62,390 nucleotides of DNA from the NCBI GenBank assembly GCA_016786465.1, contig JAEUWC010000028.1:1-62390 (forward strand). Direction: 5' to 3'. The notes under the pieces were generated by a model. It worked only from the letters and a program-made list of their open reading frames with translations, was not told the origin of the DNA and searched no databases. Source of the stretch: Bdellovibrionales bacterium (GTDB lineage: Bacteria > Bdellovibrionota > UBA1018). Every line of letters begins with the position of its first letter. Position 1 is the stretch's first letter. Shown here one piece after another: positions 51,940 to 60,685 of this stretch. A program made the translations under genes and the position numbers.

Positions 51940-52760
51940 AAGCAAGGATAGCGTTCATCTTAAGTTTTTCGTTGGCGATCGGACCTTGGGCTAGCGCCGG
52001 AACTTACAACTTCTTTTTCAATAACACCGAGCAGGGAGCAAATGGAAATGCGGCCCCGACACTTACCGTGGGGCAACCCCCTGTTGCGGCAGCTTCATCA
52101 GTCCCTGTGCCTAGTCCAGGACCTTCGCATGCGGCACCGGTAGCAGAAGCGGCCCCAAGTCCAGTGCCGAGCGCGGTTCCTTCGGCAGCGGCGCCAGCCG
52201 CAGCTTCGGATTCACAAAGTGTTGCACAGGCAGCTGCCGTTCCATCAGACGGCTATCGCAGCCCAATGGGCGGCGTTCGCCTTCGAATGTCTGGAATCGG
52301 ATTTAAACGCGACGTGAACGGAACCGAAGTGGGTGAATTTGGGCTAGGTCCGAATTACAACCGATACCTGGGCTTTGATGTAGGCGTGTATTTGTTCCGC
52401 TACATGGCATTCAATTTTTTCTATTCCACGCAAAAACGCCTGGGTGCTGAACTAGAAGTTTTCCCAATGAAAGCGCTTTCGCGAAACGCGGGCGGAGGGT
52501 TCGAATTTTCGTTCCTGGCCGGAGCTTCTACTACTGGGCCTTCAAATCAGCTGAAGACTTACAGCACAGGATGCAGCTGGAACGGAACCACTTGCGCGCC
52601 GACCTACGCTTCGTACCGCGACGATGACTGGCAGTTCCAAGGACACTTGGGTGCTCGTTTCGGACTTCTACTGGCCGATTCGGTCGGGTTTGACGTGGCT
52701 TATAAGCATTATGTGGATTTAGGCAATTCCATCGAAGCCGGAGTTGTGTTTAGGCTTTAA
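51936..52760 (+). CDS. TYN-FN-TEQ family outer-membrane protein, member 4
   Basis: A 274-residue exported protein. The mature chain opens with GTYNFFFNNTEQGANGN. An Ala/Pro/Ser/Val linker (about 45-105) precedes the barrel, with VGVYLFRYMAFNFFYS, GAELEVFPM and HLGARFGLLL. It contains two Cys that could pair in one loop (GCSWNGTTCAP), and ends in GVVFRL. Coupled to member 3 by ATGA. Confidence 0.8.
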   Translation: MKARIAFILSFSLAIGPWASAGTYNFFFNNTEQGANGNAAPTLTVGQPPVAAASSVPVPSPGPSHAAPVAEAAPSPVPSAVPSAAAPAAASDSQSVAQAAAVPSDGYRSPMGGVRLRMSGIGFKRDVNGTEVGEFGLGPNYNRYLGFDVGVYLFRYMAFNFFYSTQKRLGAELEVFPMKALSRNAGGGFEFSFLAGASTTGPSNQLKTYSTGCSWNGTTCAPTYASYRDDDWQFQGHLGARFGLLLADSVGFDVAYKHYVDLGNSIEAGVVFRL

Positions 52761-52788
52761 ACGCAGTTGATTTCAACAGGGGGAGTGT

Positions 52789-53529
52789 ATGTTTCAGGGG
52801 ATGAAGTTTGTTTCGGTGATCGCAGTTTCATGGGCCACGACTGCAAGTGCAGCGACCTACAATATCTACTTCAACGGAACCGAGCAGGGCGCGAATAGTG
52901 TCGCAAGCCCGAACATCGCGGTCGGCGCACAAGCACACACAGAAGCTGCGCCAAAGCCAACTTTGGGTGATTGCGAACCCCTAGAAGACGGAAGCTTCAA
53001 ATGCCGTCCGGTGGGTGTGCAGCAAGCCGCGGTTAAAAAGAAGTCGCCCACCTTGCCCGTTCCAATCGTTGAACCTGTGACTTCAACGGCGACGGCGCAG
53101 ACCTTGTCGCCGAAAGAAGAAGGCTTTCAACGATGGCGTTTGTCATTGGGCGTTGCTGGTGAATCCACAAGGTATTCGGATATTTTTGAATTCGAAGACT
53201 TCAATAAATGGACGGGTGCCTATTTGTCTGGTGACTACCGCGTGAATCGGAATTTTTCGATGGGGGCTTATGTGAACAGCGGCCCCAGTTTTGGACTTCA
53301 CTTTGAAATTTTGCCGTTCCAGAAGTGGTTTGGCGATTCTTTCGAAATGGGATTCAAGTTGGGCATGAGCTTCCTGAACGAACAAAAAGGCAACGTGGGT
53401 CGATCGATTCCTTTGACAGGAATCCGTCTGAATTACTTTTTTGAAAGTAACTTTGGCCTAGGCGCTGAATATCTGACCAGTGTTGGATGGGGTGATTCGG
53501 TCTTCATTGGCGGAGTCTTTAGAATCTAG
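52789..53529 (+). CDS. TYN-FN-TEQ family outer-membrane protein, member 5
   Basis: A 246-residue exported protein; mature N-terminus ATYNIYFNGTEQGANS (Asn to Gly in the motif). A linker with two Cys (GDCEPLEDGSFKCRPVG) follows, then barrel strands FGLHFEILPF and FEMGFKLGMSF, ending in GGVFRI. GGGGGAG precedes its ATG after a 28-base gap. It is the most divergent member and the last gene of the array; the next gene is convergent. Confidence 0.78.
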   Translation: MFQGMKFVSVIAVSWATTASAATYNIYFNGTEQGANSVASPNIAVGAQAHTEAAPKPTLGDCEPLEDGSFKCRPVGVQQAAVKKKSPTLPVPIVEPVTSTATAQTLSPKEEGFQRWRLSLGVAGESTRYSDIFEFEDFNKWTGAYLSGDYRVNRNFSMGAYVNSGPSFGLHFEILPFQKWFGDSFEMGFKLGMSFLNEQKGNVGRSIPLTGIRLNYFFESNFGLGAEYLTSVGWGDSVFIGGVFRI

Positions 53530-53532
53530 CTA

Positions 53533-54762
53533 CTACTTGCCCTTCAAACCACGCGAAAGCGCCATAGCCAGCATCGTGGATACGACGGCTAGAACGCCAA
53601 CACGGTCATAATGCTGAATCGCTTGCCCCGGCGCCTGCATTATCAGGTAGCCGCCCACTGTTGCGGCTAATCCGGAACCCAGGTGTTGAAGGGCTGTGTT
53701 CAGGCTTAAGAAACCGCCGCGCTTCGAAGGTTCGACTTGTCCGGTCAGCATCGCCATTGCCGGAACCATGCGGCCGGACATCGTGATCATGAAAAAAGTG
53801 GAAGATGCAATCGCTACCCAAACCGGAACGACGGGCAATCGCGTGATGATGGATACGGCCGCAAGACTAAAGAAAGCGGCGATCAAGAAGACTTTCTTCT
53901 TTCCGAAGCGATCCGAAAGAATTCCCACGCCCCGTGACGCGAACATCGTGAAAATTCCGCCGATCAGATACAAAAGTGGAAGCTTGGATTCAGGAAATCC
54001 CACGGTCGTTACAAAATAAGGACTGATGTAGGGGATCACCGAAAAAGATCCAAACATCAGCAAAACCGTGAAGACAAAAGTTGAAAGCAATCTAGGGTCA
54101 AAAAGAATTTCCGACATCGACTGGTACGACTTGCCAATCGACGGCTTCGGGCGCGAACTGGCTGAAATATGTCCGCGCACCGGGGGCAGAACCCAAGAAA
54201 CCAAAATCCAAACCAAAACCGCACTTCCCGCCAAAAGAAAAAATGGTGCATGCCAACCCCACTGCTGGGCCAGCCAAAGACCCGAAGGGACCCCGACCAC
54301 GGATGCGACTGAAAAAGAAGCCATCACGGTTCCCGTCGCCGCGCCCCTTCGATTTTCAGGAATCAAGTCACCAATGATGGAAAAAACGGTAGCCACCATC
54401 AGGCCTGCAAATGCTCCGGCAGCGATCCGCCCCAAGATAAAGACGTTGTGATTCGGGGCAATTGCGCAAATCGAAGTCCCAACAATGAAGCCCGAATATA
54501 AAAACAGAAGGGCCTTCTTGCGATCGAAACGGTCAAGAAACGGTGCACCAAGCATTCCGACCAACGCCGAAGCATAGGTGTACGCTGAAATCATCCAGCC
54601 AAACTGTTTGGTCGTGATGTCAAAGGCGCGAAGAAACTGGGGTCCCAGCGGCATCATGATCACGAAATCGACCATGTGGGTGAATTGAATCGCCGCAAGA
54701 GCCAGGATGATGGCCCATTCACGGCGATTCGCACTTGAAGAGGACGCAAGGGAAGGTGCCAT
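53533..54762 (-). CDS. Major facilitator superfamily transporter
   Basis: About 409 residues from ATG 54762; the longer ORF adds an implausible polar N-terminus. Twelve hydrophobic segments are evident. GAPFLDRFDRKKALLF is the MFS motif A loop between helices 2 and 3, repeated in part as LSDRFGKKKVFL in the second half. Helix 5 holds SVASVVGVPSGLWL. Likely a drug or metabolite exporter of the DHA1 type. Substrate unknown. Divergent from kup. Confidence 0.88.
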   Translation of the reverse strand: MAPSLASSSSANRREWAIILALAAIQFTHMVDFVIMMPLGPQFLRAFDITTKQFGWMISAYTYASALVGMLGAPFLDRFDRKKALLFLYSGFIVGTSICAIAPNHNVFILGRIAAGAFAGLMVATVFSIIGDLIPENRRGAATGTVMASFSVASVVGVPSGLWLAQQWGWHAPFFLLAGSAVLVWILVSWVLPPVRGHISASSRPKPSIGKSYQSMSEILFDPRLLSTFVFTVLLMFGSFSVIPYISPYFVTTVGFPESKLPLLYLIGGIFTMFASRGVGILSDRFGKKKVFLIAAFFSLAAVSIITRLPVVPVWVAIASSTFFMITMSGRMVPAMAMLTGQVEPSKRGGFLSLNTALQHLGSGLAATVGGYLIMQAPGQAIQHYDRVGVLAVVSTMLAMALSRGLKGK

Positions 54763-54847
54763 CCCCCCAAGGCTATCACTAAGCGACTGAAAACAAGAGA
54801 CTTTTCTGGCTGGACTTGGTCTGTACCCGGCGATAGTTCTCGGTCTC

Positions 54848-56830
54848 ATGGTCATCCGAAAAATTCCCACGCGGCAGGCGCGGCTTGCACGAAAGGAATC
54901 TTCGCATCCTGAACATCCCGGACTGATCGTTACAGCGATCGGAGCCCTGGGCGTTGTTTACGGCGATATCGGAACTTCGCCACTTTACGCATTCAAAGAA
55001 TGTTTTGATCCCACGCACGGATTGGCCCCAACGCCAGAAAACATCTTGGGAATTCTTTCTTTGATTTTCTGGTCTTTGGTTTTGGTGGTCGTATTCAAAT
55101 ATTTAATTTTCATCGTTCGCGCCGACAACAAGGGCGAAGGTGGAATCATGGCGCTTCTGGCGCTTCTTTTGGCCAAAGCCCAGGCGACCCCGGGATCACC
55201 GCAAGCGCCTAGCGAAGTTGCGCAAAATTCGAATCACCGCACCGGCTATCGTGCCGCAATGATTATTTTAATGGGCCTGATCGGTGCTTCTTTGCTTTAC
55301 GGCGATGGCTTGATTACTCCGGCCATTTCCGTTTTGTCTGCCGTGGAAGGTCTGAAAGTGGCGACCCCTGGGCTTCAGAACGTGGTCGTGCCCATCACGA
55401 TTTTTATTTTGTTTTGCCTTTTTAGTTTTCAGAATTTTGGAACCGCCAGAATTGGTTTGATCTTTGGTCCAACGATGCTTCTTTGGTTTGGCACCATCAC
55501 GGCCATCGCGATTCCTTGGTTGATTCAGAAGCCAGAAGTTTTTGCGGCGCTCAGTCCGCATTACGCAGTTCAGTTCTTTATCAATAATGGAACGGCGGGT
55601 TTCTTGGTCCTTTCAGCGGTGGTCTTGTGCATCACCGGCGGCGAAGCCCTTTACGCCGATATGGGGCATTTTGGAAAAAACCCGATTCGTCTAGCGTGGA
55701 TTGCAGCTGTGTTTCCTGCCCTAGTGATCAATTACTTTGGACAAGGGGCGCTGGTTTTGGCCAAGGGTCCTGAAGTTCTATCGAACCCTTTTTATGGGCT
55801 AGTGGATGGTTGGATGCTTTACCCTTTGGTGGGGATTGCGACTTTAGCTACTGTGATTGCGTCGCAAGCCTTAATATCAGGGGCTTATTCCTTGACCCAG
55901 CAGGCGGTTCAGCTGGGGTATCTGCCGCGTCTGACGATCCATCACACGTCGCGCGCAACCGAAGGACAGATCTTTGTTCCAAGGATCAACCAATTCTTGA
56001 TGATCGGCTGCATTGCCTTGGTCATTGCGTTTGAAGAATCCACGCACCTAGCGGCGGCCTACGGAATCGCCGTCACCGGAACGATGATCACGACATCGAT
56101 CCTTTTCTATTTTGTGCTTCGCTACCTTTGGGGCTGGTCGCGTTGGGTTGCGTTTCCTTTGTTCCTGGCCTTTTTCGTCGTCGATACCGCATTCTTTAGT
56201 GCCAACTTGGTGAAGATCCATCACGGGGGCTGGGTGCCATTGGCGATTGCGTACGGAATGTTCACCATCATGACGACCTGGAAAAGGGGTCGGGAAATCC
56301 TGGCACAGTCGATGATGGAAATTGCGCAGCCTTTGGATCGTTTCTTTACAGAAGTGGGGCGTGTGAAACCGCCCCGTGTGAAGGGAACTGCTGTGTTCAT
56401 GACGTTGACGCGAAATATTGCGCCGTCCGTTCTTCTTCATCACTTTCGCCACAATCAGGTGCTTCACGAAAAGGTGATTTTGCTTTCGATCATCACTAGG
56501 AATGATCCTGAAATTGATTCGCTCGAGCGCGTTCGGGTCACCGAACTGTCTGAAGGATTTTTCAAGGTCATCGCTTGGTATGGTTACATGGAAACCCCAG
56601 ATATTTCGGAAATCCTGGCCAGGTGCGATCAGGCCGGATTGAAGATCGAACACGATCATCTTTCGTTTTATCTGGGCCGAGAAACTTTCTTGACCACGGG
56701 TTATTCAAAAATGGCGCAGTGGAGAAAGCGTCTTTTTGTGCTGATGTCTCGGAACGCCAGAACCGCGACCGAGTTCTTTAGAATTCCTCCTGACAAGGTG
56801 ATCGAAATCGGATCACAGATTCGGATTTAA
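54848..56830 (+). CDS. kup: Kup-family potassium uptake protein
   Basis: A 660-residue Kup/HAK/KUP transporter that brings in potassium with protons. The diagnostic GALGVVYGDIGTSPLYAFKECF occurs at the N-terminus. Further conserved blocks are GEGGIMALLAL, YGDGLITPAISVLSAVEGL, GGEALYADMGHFGKNPIR and GAYSLTQQAVQLGYLPR. About twelve membrane helices are followed by a cytoplasmic C-domain ending IPPDKVIEIGSQ. Length is typical. Confidence 0.95.
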   Translation: MVIRKIPTRQARLARKESSHPEHPGLIVTAIGALGVVYGDIGTSPLYAFKECFDPTHGLAPTPENILGILSLIFWSLVLVVVFKYLIFIVRADNKGEGGIMALLALLLAKAQATPGSPQAPSEVAQNSNHRTGYRAAMIILMGLIGASLLYGDGLITPAISVLSAVEGLKVATPGLQNVVVPITIFILFCLFSFQNFGTARIGLIFGPTMLLWFGTITAIAIPWLIQKPEVFAALSPHYAVQFFINNGTAGFLVLSAVVLCITGGEALYADMGHFGKNPIRLAWIAAVFPALVINYFGQGALVLAKGPEVLSNPFYGLVDGWMLYPLVGIATLATVIASQALISGAYSLTQQAVQLGYLPRLTIHHTSRATEGQIFVPRINQFLMIGCIALVIAFEESTHLAAAYGIAVTGTMITTSILFYFVLRYLWGWSRWVAFPLFLAFFVVDTAFFSANLVKIHHGGWVPLAIAYGMFTIMTTWKRGREILAQSMMEIAQPLDRFFTEVGRVKPPRVKGTAVFMTLTRNIAPSVLLHHFRHNQVLHEKVILLSIITRNDPEIDSLERVRVTELSEGFFKVIAWYGYMETPDISEILARCDQAGLKIEHDHLSFYLGRETFLTTGYSKMAQWRKRLFVLMSRNARTATEFFRIPPDKVIEIGSQIRI

Positions 56831-56832
56831 CG

Positions 56833-57216
56833 ATGACGGTACTGGACGAACTTCTTTTCATTCAACGCGAATGGGGTCTTTCGGATCCGCAGCTAGCTGA
56901 CCTTTTGCACGTGCCGCTGATTCGTCTGGAAGAAGCGCGCGCAAACGTGGGCCAAAGCCCGATGCAACCGACCATCCCACCGGGGTTGGAATGTGGAATC
57001 CACCTGATTTCAATTCATCGCCGCCTTTGCCAGGTCTTTGACCAAAAGGAAAAGCGCGTGGAATGGCTGGATACTCCGCATTCGGCCTTTGGCGATACAC
57101 GACCGATGGCGGTTATGCTTTCGTCCGCGGATAACCTGGCGTGGGTTGCTTATTTTCTAGCGCATGCGTCTGCACGGCCAAGTCAGAACCGTGAGCCGAG
57201 CCAGGAGCTTCACTAG
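56833..57216 (+). CDS. Orphan antitoxin-like protein (MbcA/ParS/Xre C-terminal domain)
   Basis: A 127-residue protein. The N-terminus resembles a divergent helix-turn-helix (SDPQLADLLHVPLIRLEEARANVG). The C-terminus VEWLDTPHSAFGDTRPMAVMLSSADNLAWVAYFL follows the MbcA/ParS/Xre toxin-binding domain pattern (W-L-x-x-P...G-x-x-P-M). No RES/MbcT-type toxin gene is adjacent. It starts 2 bases after kup, so it may be cotranscribed and regulate something else. Its last 104 bp overlap the convergent MMPL gene. Confidence 0.68.
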   Translation: MTVLDELLFIQREWGLSDPQLADLLHVPLIRLEEARANVGQSPMQPTIPPGLECGIHLISIHRRLCQVFDQKEKRVEWLDTPHSAFGDTRPMAVMLSSADNLAWVAYFLAHASARPSQNREPSQELH

Positions 57217-59695
57217 GGTCTGCCGCAGGCAATTCGATTTCTTTGTTCTTCTTTCGTCTTTCCAGCCAAAGAATCAATGCGGGGATCGAAACAACAGCCG
57301 CAACTAGGCTAGTGACTTCACCCAAGACAGCCAGAATTCCGAAGCTGACAAACGATTGGTTTCTAGCAATCAATAGCGAACTGTAGCTGACGATGGTGGT
57401 GAAGCTGCAAAGTCCGACGGCGCCGCCGGTTTCGCGCACGCATTTTAAGATGTCCTTCGAAGGTTCGTGCAAGTAGCGGTGGAAGATATTAACGCCATAA
57501 TCAACGCCGATGCCAAACGTAATGGGAAGAGCGATGAAGTTCAGGAAGTTGATCTTGAAGTCCGTCAGCAAAACCCAGCCGAACATCCAAAGATTCCCAA
57601 TGATCAAAGTCGACAGCATCAGTGCTGCGATCCTGGGTTGACGGAAAAGGATCAGAATCATGATCACGACGGCCAGAAAGGACAAGGCGGTGGCCTTCGG
57701 GCCATCCCGAAGAATCGAAGCAATCATGTCCGAAGTAACGGTAATCTGTCCTGCGACCGGGACGACGCGGCCTTCGACTTCGTCGGCGATTCGTCGCATC
57801 GAGCCCACGAAGTCGTTCAGCTGCGGCCCGCTCCAGCGTCCGCTGTCCTGGCGTGGATCGACCAAAACCAAATTACCGACCGCACCGCTTTTTTCTTCAA
57901 ACTTGTCGCGAACCAGTTCTGGAAGTCCTTCGATCGTGATGGGCTTTCTAAGTTCGGGGCGAAGCAGGTCTTCCACTTTTTCGCGATCCGCTTTCGCTAG
58001 CCGCGATCGAAGTTTTTCGGGCAGCAGTTTTTCGATTTCATTCAAAAGCTTGAACTTCTGGGGCTGATCAGCAGGGACAAAGGTTCGAATGTCACCCACA
58101 GCCATAATCAAACTGTCGGGGCCGTCTGCTTCTTTCTTTTTGCGGACACGGTCGGCGATTTCTTTCGCCGTTTCAAGCGAATGCGCCAAGATGACGACCG
58201 GAGTATTCGGAGACTGCATGATTTCGTCGACGTACTTGGTGAAAAAGCCCGAGCCTTTTTCCATCGATTCTTTGTTGCGAAGATTGGCCAGGTTTTTTTC
58301 GATGATTTTTTCAGAATCGAATTTGACGAAGGAAACAAGCGAAATCAAAGTCAACACGCCCGAAACGGCGACTACGGTTCCCGGATACTTATCCAAAAGA
58401 ACCGTCAAAGGTCCAAAGATCCAAGCTTTGCGGGGTTTATATCCACCTGGACTTTTCTTCACGATTTTGATGACCCGCTCGATTTGAATCAAAAGCGCGG
58501 GCAAGACCAAAACGGAACTGATCCAGCAAAAAATCATTCCGGTCAAACCCATGATTCCGTATTGCTTGAAGCCTTCGAATTCCGTGAAGTACAGGCTTCC
58601 GTAAGCAAAGCCGGCGCATAGGGCTGCAGTCCAGGTCGCCCGGGCGGTTTTCAAAATGGAAGTGTATGCGGCACGCAGCGGTTTTTTGTCTTTTCTGCGT
58701 TCTTCCAGGTAACGCGATAAAAGCATGACCCCGAATGTGATTCCGCTACCTAGGACGATGGCGCCCATGAAGGCTGAATTGGCGTTCAGCGATCCGACCA
58801 AAAACCAGCTGGCGCCGAAAGTCCAAAAGCGCGCCATGAAAAGCGCCAGAAGCAGGGCAGCCGTCGCCAAGAAAGACTGAAAGAAAAGAATCTGAGACAA
58901 GGTGACGACTACGAAAACCAATTCGGCCGAAGTTTCGACGTCGTCGATCAATGCCGTGAATTCTTCGATCACGTCCTGTGCACCGCCGGCGTAAAGAATT
59001 TCCATGTCCGATGAATATTTTTTCGGGTCGACGGCAGCGACGATTTCCAGAATCCGTTTCTTGAAAACCTGAATTCCGGTGACACCGGATTTTTCTGGCG
59101 GAAGGTAGATGACCACCATCCGCATTTTTCCGTCGTTGGTGGAATAGAAGCCTTCTGGAAAATGGGAATAGCTGTCGGCCTGTCCTTGGTACTTGGTTTC
59201 GATGGCCCTGAAGTCCATCCTGGGTTCTTTCAGTTCGATTTCGCTGAAGATGTTCAGGGGGTTGTACAAGGCTTTTTCGAATTCGATTCGGTTGCCGATG
59301 TAATTTCTGATCTTGCGAAGGTCTTCGGTTTCTAGAAAAAGAACCTTTCGGTCGCCGAAAAATTTCAGTTCGCGATCAATTCGGTATTCAACGGACGCGA
59401 CCATTTCTTTAGGTTCGGCCTGAAGCTTTTCGGCCAGATCGACTTGAAGTCTTTTCGCGGCAACCGGGTCTTGCGAACGGATCAGAATGTTCAGCTTTTG
59501 AACCGACTTCATTCGGGCCCGAATTTCGTCTAGGTCCGTGATCGCGCGGGATTTACGGGGCAGAAGTTCTTCAAGATCGGGCTTCACGTTGGCGCCCAGA
59601 AGGGCCGCCCAGTGGGCACAGGGAATTGTGATCAAAAATAGTCCGATCAAAAACCAACCGGAATATCTGAGAAAAGTCCCTACCCATTTTGACAT
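57113..59695 (-). CDS. MMPL/HpnN-like RND-superfamily exporter
   Basis: An 860-residue protein with the two-fold RND layout. The first transmembrane helix (FLRYSGWFLIGLFLITIPCAHWAALL) is followed by a large periplasmic loop (about 35-270), then a bundle of five or six helices (FVVVTLSQILFFQSFLATAALLLALF on). The arrangement repeats from about residue 440. FGIGVDYGVNIFHRYLHE is the MMPL-family signature helix. Likely lipid, hopanoid or hydrophobic-compound export. Its 3' end overlaps the antitoxin-like gene by 104 bp. Confidence 0.88.
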   Translation of the reverse strand: MSKWVGTFLRYSGWFLIGLFLITIPCAHWAALLGANVKPDLEELLPRKSRAITDLDEIRARMKSVQKLNILIRSQDPVAAKRLQVDLAEKLQAEPKEMVASVEYRIDRELKFFGDRKVLFLETEDLRKIRNYIGNRIEFEKALYNPLNIFSEIELKEPRMDFRAIETKYQGQADSYSHFPEGFYSTNDGKMRMVVIYLPPEKSGVTGIQVFKKRILEIVAAVDPKKYSSDMEILYAGGAQDVIEEFTALIDDVETSAELVFVVVTLSQILFFQSFLATAALLLALFMARFWTFGASWFLVGSLNANSAFMGAIVLGSGITFGVMLLSRYLEERRKDKKPLRAAYTSILKTARATWTAALCAGFAYGSLYFTEFEGFKQYGIMGLTGMIFCWISSVLVLPALLIQIERVIKIVKKSPGGYKPRKAWIFGPLTVLLDKYPGTVVAVSGVLTLISLVSFVKFDSEKIIEKNLANLRNKESMEKGSGFFTKYVDEIMQSPNTPVVILAHSLETAKEIADRVRKKKEADGPDSLIMAVGDIRTFVPADQPQKFKLLNEIEKLLPEKLRSRLAKADREKVEDLLRPELRKPITIEGLPELVRDKFEEKSGAVGNLVLVDPRQDSGRWSGPQLNDFVGSMRRIADEVEGRVVPVAGQITVTSDMIASILRDGPKATALSFLAVVIMILILFRQPRIAALMLSTLIIGNLWMFGWVLLTDFKINFLNFIALPITFGIGVDYGVNIFHRYLHEPSKDILKCVRETGGAVGLCSFTTIVSYSSLLIARNQSFVSFGILAVLGEVTSLVAAVVSIPALILWLERRKKNKEIELPAADPSEAPGSAHGSDLAVQTHALENKQPTPGYPRTKA

Positions 59696-59704
59696 TCAAA
59701 AATC

Positions 59705-60463
59705 CTACAGGGTTCGGCTCGAGATTTCAGTATAGAAGCGTACGTAACGCTTCATGACACGAGTCGGGTAAACCTTGGGCATCGTCTTGCTGGCCAGGTA
59801 ACGTTTCACATTTCCTGAACCCATGTTGTAGGCCGCTAGGTACAGTTGGCCATGCGAATCAAACTTTTCGCGAAGGTAGGCAATGTACGCTGCACCTAGG
59901 CGGATGTTTTGCACAGGATCTTCCAGGGTCTTGGCACCGGCATAAGGAAGACCACTGTTCTTTGCGATCCAAGCTGCCGTGTCAGGAAGAATTTGCATCA
60001 AGCCGATTTCGCCCGAAGTTCCGCGGACCAAGGGATTGAAACTGCTTTCGTTTTCGATCACGGCCATCAGAAAAAGTGGGTCAAAGCCGTAGCGTACCGA
60101 TTCTTCAACCAAGGTCTTGGCGACTTCGCCTGCGACTTTTGCGAAGCGTCCACCGTGCTTCTTTTTGAAAGCTTTTTCAAAGCTGTCCTTGATGTAGGTG
60201 TCATAAGCGGCAACAGCAGGATTCTTCTTAACGCTTTTTCCGACAATGCTCTTGTCGAAGTACTTGCCCAGAAGCTCTTTCGCGTGGGCTAGGCGAATTT
60301 GGTATTCATTCATCGTCGGCTTTGAATTGGGTTCAATCTGCTCGGCAACCGGTGCGGAAACCGGAAGCGTCTTTGGCATTTCAGTGATGCCTGCGACCTG
60401 AGCATTTGCTGCATTTGCTTGAACCAGAGCTGCGACGATTCCTGTGTAAAACGTGTACTTCAT
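59705..60463 (-). CDS. Lytic transglycosylase (SLT family)
   Basis: A 252-residue exported protein with signal peptide near ANAANAQ and an SLT domain (about 115-250). The catalytic Glu is in VIENESSFNP, and GEIGLMQILPDTA and YLAAYNMGSGNVKRYL are the remaining family motifs. It cleaves peptidoglycan glycan strands, with 1,6-anhydro product. It sits 9 bases upstream of the MMPL exporter in the same direction. Confidence 0.92.
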   Translation of the reverse strand: MKYTFYTGIVAALVQANAANAQVAGITEMPKTLPVSAPVAEQIEPNSKPTMNEYQIRLAHAKELLGKYFDKSIVGKSVKKNPAVAAYDTYIKDSFEKAFKKKHGGRFAKVAGEVAKTLVEESVRYGFDPLFLMAVIENESSFNPLVRGTSGEIGLMQILPDTAAWIAKNSGLPYAGAKTLEDPVQNIRLGAAYIAYLREKFDSHGQLYLAAYNMGSGNVKRYLASKTMPKVYPTRVMKRYVRFYTEISSRTL

Positions 60464-60580
60464 GCAGATAACTTAAAGCACGCACCGTGCCATAATCTGA
60501 AAAAGGTGGGTTAACCCCTTGTGGCTAAAGGGAAAGTCACTTAACTTTGACCCAAAGTCGAAATCGCCACGTCGAGGGCG

Positions 60581-60610
60581 TTGTTTACCCCCGGAAAAAC
60601 TGTCTAGAAT
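60581..60610 (+). promoter_or_regulatory. Possible sigma-70 promoter of the dipeptide-transporter operon
   Basis: TTGTTT (60581-60586) and TAGAAT (60605-60610) are separated by 18 bases. The -10 lies in the near-palindrome CTAGAATCTAG. The predicted leader of about 70 bases holds the small inverted repeat GTGTC/GACAC (60634-60649). Match quality is moderate. Confidence 0.35.
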
Positions 60611-60685
60611 CTAGTCAGTTTCACTAAATGACCGTGTCTGGCGGGACACAGTGGGTTTTAAAGTTTCCATTTAAAGGATCCATCT

